Below are positions 8,188 through 15,610 of a DNA stretch of 42,911 nt, in pieces (position 1 is the stretch's first letter; each line of letters begins with the position of its first letter). Source of the DNA: Gemmatimonadaceae bacterium (GTDB lineage Bacteria; Gemmatimonadota; Gemmatimonadetes; Gemmatimonadales; Gemmatimonadaceae). Location of the stretch: assembly GCA_022843265.1 (NCBI GenBank), contig JALHNZ010000021.1, positions 1 to 42,911 on the forward strand. The letters are read 5' to 3'. The translations under genes were made by a program, and so were the position numbers. The notes under the pieces were generated by a model that ran no database searches, was not told where the DNA came from, and worked only from the letters and a program-made list of their open reading frames with translations.

Positions 8188-8559
8188 CTACCCGGACCGC
8201 AAGGAGAACGCGTCGGGCACATGACGTACCCGAACATTATCCGAATCTAACAGCACACCCACCACATCAAAGCGGTAAATGGTGCCTGGCGTACCGTGCC
8301 GGTCAACCCAGACCTGGGCCGACTTGGAGAGCTCGCGCTGCTTCCGTGCATGCACAGCTTCTACCGGCGAACCAAAACACTCGCCGCGACGTGCTTTCAC
8401 TTCCACGAACGCAATCGTGTGTTCGCGTTGCATGATCAAGTCGACGTCCCGATGTCCGCTACGATAGCGATGCGCCAAGAGCTGCCATCCATCGCGCAGC
8501 ATCCAGCGCGCCGCAATGCGCTCCCCAAGGAGCCCGAGTGCCTGCCGTGCTTTTGTCAT
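8188..8559 (-). CDS. yraN: YraN/UPF0102 family nuclease-fold protein
   Basis: The protein has 123 residues, the usual size for UPF0102 (YraN). The family has a restriction-endonuclease-like fold but no firmly established role. Recognised features are the N-terminal GERIAARWMLRDGWQLLAHRYRS region, the GHRDVDLI segment with the acidic residue, and FVEVKAR, which supplies the E-x-K of the nuclease-like core. The YRFDVVGV segment near the C-terminus is also typical. The start is ATG 8559. It is the first gene on the minus strand here, divergent from the penicillin-acylase gene and upstream of recA by about 150 bases. A DNA-processing role is only inferred from fold. Confidence 0.88.
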   Translation of the reverse strand: MTKARQALGLLGERIAARWMLRDGWQLLAHRYRSGHRDVDLIMQREHTIAFVEVKARRGECFGSPVEAVHARKQRELSKSAQVWVDRHGTPGTIYRFDVVGVLLDSDNVRVRHVPDAFSLRSG

Positions 8560-8746
8560 GGCCCGATCCTAACAGCATCTTGTGCTGATGCTCGCACCAT
8601 TCGATCGCACCACGGATCACAAGCCCGCAGGCGACGTGATCAGCGCGCGCGCATTGCCGCGCCGAGTGACGTACGCCACGTTTGTCAGCAGTTTGGCGAG
8701 CCTATGTCGGCGGCTTGCTTCCCTCCTCCATCTCGAACGCAACTCC
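8560..8746. other. Divergent intergenic region between yraN and the penicillin-acylase gene
   Basis: This 187-base spacer must hold promoters in both directions. I see a short inverted repeat AGCATC/GATGCT (8574-8579 and 8587-8592), but no convincing -35/-10 pair and no clear Shine-Dalgarno before ATG 8747. The downstream frame is open from 8582, so part of this region would be coding if an earlier start is used. Confidence 0.4.
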
Positions 8747-11242
8747 ATGGCCCGATCGCGTGTCGGTACGGTCTCTGCGCTTGTAGTGCTTGGCGTCGTT
8801 GGATACGTAGGCGCCCGCCCCGTTGGTCCCCTGCCTCCGCTCGGCGCACTGCTCGATCCCGCGAACGGACTGTTCGCCGCAGTGCAAACGGCGGAACTTC
8901 CGAGCACAGCCAGCGCTACGGTTCCCGGCGTCATTGCGCCGGTGAACGTGACGTATGACGACCGCGGCGTTCCCCACATCTTTGCGTCCAACTCGCGCGA
9001 CGCGTATCAGGCGCTCGGTTATGTGGTCGCGCGCGATCGACTGTTTCAGATCGAGCTGCAAACGCGCGCCGGCGGGGGCACGTTGACCGAGCTGGTTGGC
9101 GACCGCGCGTTGCCACTCGACCAGGCGACGCGAGCCCTCGGCATGCCCCGCGCCGCGGAACAACGCATTGCGCAAGCAGACACAACAACGGCCTCGTGGC
9201 AAATGATGCGCGCCTACGCGGACGGTATCAACGCGTGGATCGCGCAACTCTCGCGCCGCGATCTGCCACTCGAGTACAAGTTGCTCGGCCGAGAGCCTCG
9301 TCTCTTCAGCGCGCTGGATGTGATGCACCTGCTGAACCGCATGGGCTACACGCTTGCATCGTCCGAAGATGAACTGCGCCACGTGCGCGCGGCGGCTCGT
9401 GTGGGGCGCGCCGCAGCCGATGCGCTGTTTCCGGTGCACGCGCCAATCGTTGAGCCGATTCAACCCAACGGGCAGGTCACGCCGCGAGTGGACGCCGTGG
9501 CGCTCGCAGCCCCCGGAGCGCCCGACTCCCTCGCACTCGCGCTCGTGCGGCAGCTCGGCAATGTGGACACACGTGTCGCACTCGGTTTGCCTGCAAGAAC
9601 GCCCGATGCCGTCGGGAGCAACAACTGGGCGGTGTCGCCATCTCGATCGGCCAGCGGTCATGCGCTGCTGGCGGGCGACCCGCACCTTGAGCTCACCATG
9701 CCGTCCATCTGGTACGAGGCGCACCTCGTCGTGGCTGATTCCCTCGATGTGTACGGCGTCACGATTCCCGGACTGCCCGGCATTGTGATCGGCTTCAATC
9801 GCGATGTCGCCTGGACGTTTACAAACGTTGGTGCAGACGTCATGGATTTCTATCTCGAAACCGTCGACGAGCCGAACAATCCCACACGTTATCAGCTCGA
9901 TGGTGAATGGCAGCCGCTCGAGCGTCGCGTGGAGCGCTATCTGAATGGCGACGGTGCGCTGATTCGTGAAGACACGCTGCGCTACACACACCGTGGACCG
10001 CTGCGCCGCGTGAACGAACGCTGGATTTCGCATCGATGGACGGTGCTCGAGGGTCCCGCGCGCGAGCTCGAAGCGTTCGACCGGGCGGCGCGCGCCACCA
10101 CGGCACAAGCATTGCTCGACGAGCTCGCGCAGTGGTTCCGCGTGCCTGCGCAAAACATGTTGGTGGCGGATCGCAGCGGAACGATCGGCATTCGTTCAAC
10201 CGGTCGTTATCCCATACGTCCTGACACTGGCCGAGGCGATGTGCTGCGCGACGGCAGTAGCCGACGCAGCGACTGGATTGGCGACTGGAGTGTGGCGGAG
10301 TATCCGCAATCGTTTTCACCGGCGCAGGGATTCCTCGCGTCGGCCAATCAGGAACCACTCGATCCACGCGCGCAGCCGCGTTATCTCGGTTCAGACTGGG
10401 AACGACCATGGCGCGCGATTCGCATTAACGAACTGCTGCGTGCCAACAGTAAGGTCACGCCTGATGACATGCGCGCCTATCAGACGGAACCACTGAGCGC
10501 GCGCGCCGATGCATTCGTACCGGTGTTCGTGCAAGTCGCGCGTGACGGTCCGCCGCGACCATCGCTCGTACGTGCGGGGCAACTGTTGGCCGCCTGGGAT
10601 CGTCGATATACGACCGACAATACGGCGGCGCTGCTCTTCGAAGCTGCCATGTCGGCGCTGTCAAATGAGTTATACGATGAGTTGCTCGACACGGAAGGCG
10701 ACGAGGCGACTGCGGGGCCGAGACCATCCGACATGATGACGGCCATGCTGCTGAATGAACCCACAAGCATGTGGTGGGACCTGCGTCGCACCACGGAAGT
10801 TGAAACGCGCGACGCGGTCATGGCCGACGCGCTGGAAAGCGCGTACGACGAGTTGGTGGAGCAGTTCGGCGCGCCAGAATCGGAAGCGTGGCGCTGGTCA
10901 AATCATCGCACGGCCAACATCAATCATCTGCTGCGAATGCCCACGATGAGCCGACTCAATATTCCCATGCAAGGTGGCAGTGGCACGCTGAATCCATCCA
11001 CTGGGGCCGGCACGCATGGTGCCAGCTGGCGCATGGTGGTTGAACTCGGGCCAGAGATCAGTGCGCAAGCGATTTATCCTGGCGGTCAATCAGGGCATCC
11101 GGCGAGCGAGCGCTACGATGATCGACTCGCCGCGTGGACCGCGGGACGACTCGACACACTCCGGGTACCGCGCACCGCGAACGAGCTCACCGGCGCACGT
11201 GTGCGCTCGACGCTTCGACTTTCGCCTGCGGGGACGCCGTGA
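8747..11242 (+). CDS. Penicillin acylase family Ntn hydrolase (S45)
   Basis: This is a large amidase precursor of about 831 residues, as expected for the S45 family (penicillin G acylase, AHL acylase and relatives). These precursors self-cleave into alpha and beta chains and hydrolyse amide-linked acyl groups outside the cytoplasm. An N-terminal hydrophobic segment after MARSRVG acts as signal or anchor. The alpha region shows VTYDDRGVPHIFA and ALGYVVARDRLFQIE. The nucleophile is Ser291 in GSNNWAVSP, which would become the beta-chain N-terminus, followed by LLAGDPHLELTMPSIWYEAHL. PIQGGSGTLN-like text (IPMQGGSGTLNPSTG) lies near the C-terminus. ATG 8747 is chosen because the hydrophobic leader directly follows it. 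The frame is open back to GTG 8582. The stop overlaps the next gene's ATG (TGATG), so translation is probably coupled. The substrate (penicillin, N-acyl homoserine lactone or another amide) cannot be told. Confidence 0.92.
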   Translation: MARSRVGTVSALVVLGVVGYVGARPVGPLPPLGALLDPANGLFAAVQTAELPSTASATVPGVIAPVNVTYDDRGVPHIFASNSRDAYQALGYVVARDRLFQIELQTRAGGGTLTELVGDRALPLDQATRALGMPRAAEQRIAQADTTTASWQMMRAYADGINAWIAQLSRRDLPLEYKLLGREPRLFSALDVMHLLNRMGYTLASSEDELRHVRAAARVGRAAADALFPVHAPIVEPIQPNGQVTPRVDAVALAAPGAPDSLALALVRQLGNVDTRVALGLPARTPDAVGSNNWAVSPSRSASGHALLAGDPHLELTMPSIWYEAHLVVADSLDVYGVTIPGLPGIVIGFNRDVAWTFTNVGADVMDFYLETVDEPNNPTRYQLDGEWQPLERRVERYLNGDGALIREDTLRYTHRGPLRRVNERWISHRWTVLEGPARELEAFDRAARATTAQALLDELAQWFRVPAQNMLVADRSGTIGIRSTGRYPIRPDTGRGDVLRDGSSRRSDWIGDWSVAEYPQSFSPAQGFLASANQEPLDPRAQPRYLGSDWERPWRAIRINELLRANSKVTPDDMRAYQTEPLSARADAFVPVFVQVARDGPPRPSLVRAGQLLAAWDRRYTTDNTAALLFEAAMSALSNELYDELLDTEGDEATAGPRPSDMMTAMLLNEPTSMWWDLRRTTEVETRDAVMADALESAYDELVEQFGAPESEAWRWSNHRTANINHLLRMPTMSRLNIPMQGGSGTLNPSTGAGTHGASWRMVVELGPEISAQAIYPGGQSGHPASERYDDRLAAWTAGRLDTLRVPRTANELTGARVRSTLRLSPAGTP

Positions 11243-11565
11243 TGCTGATCATTCGTGCGATTCTGGTGGGCGCCGTCGTTGCGGTTGCGACGTGGTTCCT
11301 TGGCTGGTGGTCGGTTCCGCTCACCGGCGCCGTGTACGCGCTGTTTCGACGCGGCCAGGACCACGCGGTATTGGAAGCGGCAATTGGTGCCATGCTCGCG
11401 TGGGGCGCACTGCTCGCGTGGCAAACGACCAACCCTGCATACGGTCGACTGCGCGACGCGATCAGCGGCGTCTTTCCAGTGCCGGCGTTGGTGCTGATGA
11501 TTGTTGCCGTGCTCTTCGCCGGACTACTCGCCGGTTCGGCGGCGCGCCTCACCCACGAGTCCTGA
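11242..11565 (+). CDS. Small multi-pass membrane protein coupled to the acylase
   Basis: This is a 107-residue hydrophobic protein of unrecognised family. Three or four membrane segments are apparent, roughly at residues 2-20, 22-36, 45-62 and 78-100. There are short loops (RRGQDH and QTTNPAYGRLRD) between them. The ATG at 11242 shares one base with the acylase stop codon (TGATG), so it is very probably translated by re-initiation from that gene and may act with it, for example as a membrane partner. This is inference only. Its last 17 bases overlap the 3' end of the convergent glycerophosphodiesterase gene. No catalytic motif was seen. Confidence 0.75.
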   Translation: MLIIRAILVGAVVAVATWFLGWWSVPLTGAVYALFRRGQDHAVLEAAIGAMLAWGALLAWQTTNPAYGRLRDAISGVFPVPALVLMIVAVLFAGLLAGSAARLTHES

Positions 11566-12343
11566 TCGCGAGGGGAGCGCGCGCGGAGAGGATCAGTGCA
11601 GGGTCGTCGCTGATGATGCCGTTCACACCGTCGTTCCAGAATCTGCGCGCATCTTCTGCGCTGTTCACAGTCCAGACATGCGTCACGCCACCGCGACGGT
11701 GCATCAGCCGCGCAATGCGCGCGACGGGCACCGGAATTCCGTTGTGCACCGGCGGAATACAGGCGGCCACGAACGCAGCATCCGGTCCGCGCAGCCCGAG
11801 AAACGCGGCGGGTAGCAGTCGCACAAGATCTGCAGTGCACGCGCCCAGCGCAATCGGACCGCCATTGAGCGGACGAACACTCGCGGCGTCGAATCCCGCC
11901 ACAATCACGCGTCGCTCGGCGGCGTGACGTGCAATCGCTGCGCGCACGGCAGGCGTGGCGTTCGGCGTTTTGATCTCAATGATTAACGGGAGCGTTGGGA
12001 ACTCGCCCAGCACGGCGTCGAGTGTTGGAATGCGGATTCCCAGATCGCGCCAGGGATACGACGCACCGCCGTCCGTCGTGAAGCGGTAGCCCGCATCCAG
12101 TATTTCGAGCTCGGCGCGAGAGCGCGCAGCGAGCGGACCGGTACCGTTGGTGGTTCGATCAAGCGTAGAGTCGTGATGTACGCAGGCAACGCCATCACGC
12201 GAAATGTGCACGTCGAACTCCAGTGCATCGACACCAAGTGCGACGGCTTCGCGCATGGATTCAAGCGTGTTCTCCGGCGAATGCGCACGATTACCGCGAT
12301 GACCAATGACCGGGTGCGCCGCGGGATCTAGCAGGATGTTCAT
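11549..12343 (-). CDS. Glycerophosphodiester phosphodiesterase
   Basis: The protein has 264 residues of the GDPD TIM-barrel family (GlpQ and UgpQ relatives). These enzymes hydrolyse deacylated phospholipids such as glycerophosphocholine to glycerol 3-phosphate and an alcohol. Catalytic and metal residues can be read as H15-R16 in IGHRGN, E24-N25 in SPENT, E42 and D44 in EFDVHIS, and H57 in VHHDSTLDRTTNGTG. LIIEIKTP provides the next conserved acidic pair, and VWTVNSAEDARRFWNDGVNGIISDDP ends the barrel. No signal peptide is seen, so a cytosolic UgpQ-like enzyme is more likely than periplasmic GlpQ. The start is ATG 12343. It is convergent with the upstream plus-strand membrane gene, overlapping by 17 bases. 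Confidence 0.92.
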   Translation of the reverse strand: MNILLDPAAHPVIGHRGNRAHSPENTLESMREAVALGVDALEFDVHISRDGVACVHHDSTLDRTTNGTGPLAARSRAELEILDAGYRFTTDGGASYPWRDLGIRIPTLDAVLGEFPTLPLIIEIKTPNATPAVRAAIARHAAERRVIVAGFDAASVRPLNGGPIALGACTADLVRLLPAAFLGLRGPDAAFVAACIPPVHNGIPVPVARIARLMHRRGGVTHVWTVNSAEDARRFWNDGVNGIISDDPALILSARAPLAIRTRG

Positions 12344-12376
12344 GATGCGTACAAAACTAGCGACCTGAATAGCAGC

Positions 12377-12410
12377 GCGGGGCGGCGTCTGTGGAAAGAC
12401 ACCGCCCCGC
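12377..12410 (-). terminator. Strong GC-rich hairpin after the TonB-dependent receptor gene
   Basis: GCGGGGCGGCGTCT (12377-12390) pairs with AGACACCGCCCCGC (12397-12410) over 14 positions with one mismatch, around a 6-base loop. It lies about 45 bases beyond the receptor stop and ahead of the glycerophosphodiesterase start. No T-tract follows on the minus strand, so factor-assisted termination or 3'-end protection is as likely as simple intrinsic termination. Confidence 0.65.
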
Positions 12411-12454
12411 GTGTGCCGCGCACTCTACAGCGCGCACGGCATGTGCTCAGTGGA

Positions 12455-15418
12455 TCAGAACGAATACTGCAAACGCGTCATCACTAGTCGGCCCGTCTGC
12501 GGCACACCGGGGAACGTGTTGATGCGATTGTCGAAAATGTTCTGACCATTCACTGACCAGCGCAGCTCCTGCGCCCCAACAGCGAAGCGCTTGGAGAACT
12601 GCAGATCGAGTGTGAAGAACTCCGGGACGTTGCTGTAGCAGTACGTGCCCGCGGGGCGCGGGTTGCAGCGGTTAAATCCACCCACTGCGTTGGCCACGGC
12701 GCCAGGATTACCAGCGGGAATCGGGAAGGCGGTGTTCGTGGCATACACGCCGGAGTTTACCGGATACGACTCGGAGTACCGCGCGCGTGTTTCGAGCGTG
12801 TAAGCACGCTCCGCGTCTTCAAAACGAACGCCGAGCGTACCGCGCGAACGTGGTGAGTTCGCCATGAGCGGCGCGCCATTTCCGCCCGGGATCTGGTCAA
12901 ACACGTTCTTGTTCATGAAGCTGTACGTGCCTTCAAACGACACGCGCTGACTCGCCGAGAAGCTCGCCGCGAGGTCAAGTCCACTCACCCAGATGTCTTT
13001 GTTGATCGACTGGTACGTGGCATAAACCGCGTTCGGGGCAATGTTCGCGCCATCGAATGTCACCGTGCCAAGCGGCGCCGGCGCAAGCGTTGGCGCGAGC
13101 GCTCCGCCGAGGTTCGCGCCAAGTCCAGCGGCGAGCGCCGCCGCGTTTGCCGCCGGAAAACCTTGCGACTGCAGGAAGCCCTGGATGTACGCGGCGATTT
13201 CGGATGTCATGTAGGTCTGCAGGTTCGCAGCGCTCTGGAAGAAGACACTCGGCGTTGCCAATCCAGCCGGCGTGCCTACATCACCCCGCTGCTGGCGCCA
13301 GAAGGACACATCAAGCGTTGCGCGGTTACCAATCACACCCTTGTAGCCAACTTCGTAGGTGTTGTTGTACGAGGCCTCGAGCGGCGCAATGTCCACCACG
13401 TTGGCCGGTGTGAGACTCCCGGGCGTCCCGAGGAAAGCGACCCGAGTCCCCACCTGTGCGTCAGTCGGCGTCCGGGTGCCAAGGTGCGTGACAATACCCT
13501 GACCCATTGCCGTGCCCAGCGCCTGCGCCTGCGCTGCCGGCAAGCCGGCGAGCTGCTGCAAGGCACCGATGATTCCGGGCGTGATGCTGTTGCGGATGTT
13601 GGTACCGTTTGCGGCCAGCAGCGGACCAAAGGCTCGTGATGCACTCGCATTGCCGTAATCGTTCAGACCAGGAAGCGCGGACCTCATGCACAGGTCGCCA
13701 AAGGCGCCGTTGCAGCCGCGACGGAACGACCACCCTTCCTTGGGCCGATTGCCGAAGGCGCGCACGTCATAACCGGAACCGCCGATGTTCGGCGCCTGAA
13801 TCAGATCGAGGAAAAATGAAAAGTTTGCCGGCGTGCTGAACGCGCGATTGTACGTGGCACGAATGTTCTGATTCTCAGTCGGCTTGAAGGTCAACGCCAC
13901 GCGCGGCGAGAGGAACGTACCGTCAATCACGGTATTTCCGTCTACCCGCAGCGCCGTCAGCAACTCAAAACGATTGCTGGGCCGCGTTGTGGACTGAAGG
14001 TACACGCCGTACTCATCGACATTGTCGATGTCCTCGTTCTGACCATTGATCGTGCCGCCCGTTTCCGGGCGCGTGGCGATATAGTCGACGCCGTATGTGA
14101 ACGTCTGCTTGTTGCTGGCCATGTCAAACCCGTGCTGCACCTGCAGCGCGGCGACGCTTGACTTGTCCACGATGGGCTGGCCCGAGCGCAGCAGGTACGT
14201 ACCATCCGTCGAGTTCGCGTCTTCGTTGCCGGCGTTGCTGTTGTTGATGAACGCCTGCGCAAACAACCGATTCCAGCGGAAGCGCTGCTGCAGATTCATG
14301 TACGTCCAGCCCTTGATCTGCGACGTACCGTTCGCGCCTGTGAGTTCGAGGCCCGACCCAACTTTCGTGTAGCCAACCGTGCTGATGAGCTCCATGCCGT
14401 CGCGCGGACGGATGTCCATGCGCGCTTCACCCGTGTACTTCTCGAGCGCAAAGTCGCGCTGGTTTGGCTGACCACGACGGCTGGCCGGTGCAAAGTTGCC
14501 GAACACATTCGGTTCAGCCGGATCAGCGTACTCCCAGTCGTTGCCGCGCATCAGTTCGCCGGAGAGCTTGTAGGCAAACTTCTCGCCGGTTGCGCCGGCA
14601 TGACGAAGGCCAGCGCGAATGATCGAACGCTCACCACCGTCGATGCTTACCGTGGTTCCCTGCGACGTGAACGGGGACTTGGTGATCACGTGCAGCACAC
14701 CGTTGGCCGAGTTCGGTCCGTACAATGCGGACGCCGGTCCGAGCAGCACTTCCATCCGCTCGATGTCTTCATTCGTGCCGGTAAAGAGAAACGGCACGTT
14801 GACGCGCAGGGACGGCACACCCGCGAACCGATAGTCCTGCAGCATCAGCATACTGCCAGAAAACGCGTTGTTGAATCCGCGGGCCACGATATTGGACTGT
14901 GCGATACCACCCTGTTGCACATCCACACCGGCCACCGCCTTCAGGTTTTCCGATACGGTGACGGCCGGACGCTCGGCAATACGTTCACTCGACACGACCG
15001 AAATCTGCGCGGGCGCATCGAGCACTTTTTCCGGCTGATTTCGCGTGCCGGTTACGGCCACGGCGTTCAGCGTGCTGGTTGCTTCCTCGAGGGCGGCGTT
15101 CACCGTGGCGGTTCCGTTGGCAGTGACCACCACGTTCGGTGTGCGGCGTTCCGAAAATCCGATGCGACGGACAATCACCGTATACGTGCCCGCGGGCACA
15201 TTGACGATGCGGAACGTACCGTCTTCACCAGAGACCGTACCGAGGTTGATACCCGCCACCTGCACTTGCGCCGCGGCCACCGGCGTTCCCTTGGCCGCGT
15301 CGGTCACGCGTCCGGTAATCGTGCCATTCTGGGCCAGGAGCGGCGTTGCCGATACGGCCAGTACGCCAACGAGTGCGGCAAGTCTCGCAGCGAATCGACG
15401 AACAACGGAAAGGGACAT
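12455..15418 (-). CDS. TonB-dependent receptor with N-terminal carboxypeptidase-regulatory-like domain
   Basis: This is an outer-membrane active transporter of about 987 residues. A signal peptide (positive RRFAAR, then a hydrophobic run to ATPLLAQ) precedes a carboxypeptidase-regulatory-like beta-sandwich (about residues 30-115, GTITGRVTD to VNAALEE). Next come the plug domain (about 120-250, with VTGTR, IVARGFNNAFSG and GPASALYGPNSANGVLHVITK) and a large barrel ending in the terminal phenylalanine of LVMTRLQYSF. This is the layout of Bacteroidetes- and Gemmatimonadota-style receptors. It is longer than BtuB-like proteins. The start is ATG 15418, with GAGGTG six bases upstream; the GTG just before it is less likely. 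It is probably a single-gene unit: a hairpin follows it, and a structured leader precedes it. The ligand is unknown, and no TonB, ExbB or binding-protein gene lies beside it. Confidence 0.93.
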   Translation of the reverse strand: MSLSVVRRFAARLAALVGVLAVSATPLLAQNGTITGRVTDAAKGTPVAAAQVQVAGINLGTVSGEDGTFRIVNVPAGTYTVIVRRIGFSERRTPNVVVTANGTATVNAALEEATSTLNAVAVTGTRNQPEKVLDAPAQISVVSSERIAERPAVTVSENLKAVAGVDVQQGGIAQSNIVARGFNNAFSGSMLMLQDYRFAGVPSLRVNVPFLFTGTNEDIERMEVLLGPASALYGPNSANGVLHVITKSPFTSQGTTVSIDGGERSIIRAGLRHAGATGEKFAYKLSGELMRGNDWEYADPAEPNVFGNFAPASRRGQPNQRDFALEKYTGEARMDIRPRDGMELISTVGYTKVGSGLELTGANGTSQIKGWTYMNLQQRFRWNRLFAQAFINNSNAGNEDANSTDGTYLLRSGQPIVDKSSVAALQVQHGFDMASNKQTFTYGVDYIATRPETGGTINGQNEDIDNVDEYGVYLQSTTRPSNRFELLTALRVDGNTVIDGTFLSPRVALTFKPTENQNIRATYNRAFSTPANFSFFLDLIQAPNIGGSGYDVRAFGNRPKEGWSFRRGCNGAFGDLCMRSALPGLNDYGNASASRAFGPLLAANGTNIRNSITPGIIGALQQLAGLPAAQAQALGTAMGQGIVTHLGTRTPTDAQVGTRVAFLGTPGSLTPANVVDIAPLEASYNNTYEVGYKGVIGNRATLDVSFWRQQRGDVGTPAGLATPSVFFQSAANLQTYMTSEIAAYIQGFLQSQGFPAANAAALAAGLGANLGGALAPTLAPAPLGTVTFDGANIAPNAVYATYQSINKDIWVSGLDLAASFSASQRVSFEGTYSFMNKNVFDQIPGGNGAPLMANSPRSRGTLGVRFEDAERAYTLETRARYSESYPVNSGVYATNTAFPIPAGNPGAVANAVGGFNRCNPRPAGTYCYSNVPEFFTLDLQFSKRFAVGAQELRWSVNGQNIFDNRINTFPGVPQTGRLVMTRLQYSF

Positions 15419-15458
15419 CACTCACCTCAAAGGGGGATTGTCACCACGGGAACGCGAA

Positions 15459-15529
15459 TCACTTGCGGCCGTTACGGGGCAAGCAGGGCGGGCATCTCAG
15501 CCTGCGCCCAGGCGACGGCGCCCGGAGTG
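15459..15529 (-). promoter_or_regulatory. Candidate TPP-riboswitch-like leader of the TonB-dependent receptor
   Basis: On the minus strand the leader reads ACTCCGGGCGCC (15528-15517), then a P3-like hairpin, then GGCTGAGATGCCC (15502-15490). This matches the 5' half of the THI-box consensus (ACTCGGGGTGCC ... GGCTGAGAT.ACCC), with a compensatory P2 change from GGGT/ACCC to GGGC/GCCC. A GTAAC loop and GCAAGTGA follow in the place of the conserved GTAAT and GCGNAGGGA, but the CCTGATC part is poorly kept. The element ends about 27 bases before the ribosome binding site, suitable for translational control. The weak 3' half keeps the confidence low. Confidence 0.3.
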
Positions 15530-15610
15530 CAGAGAGATCAGTGGCCCAACAATCGCGGGTACGCCCGAGTTCGTCAATACGTTGCGCGACGGTTTCCCAA
15601 CTGATACGCG

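Noticed and set aside
15480-15605. Cobalamin riboswitch upstream of the TonB-dependent receptor
   Set aside because: GGGAA, CCCGCGATTGT and GCCACTG occur in the right order, but CCCGC and GCCACTG are only a few bases apart and the usual helices do not form; the TPP-like reading fits better, though weakly.
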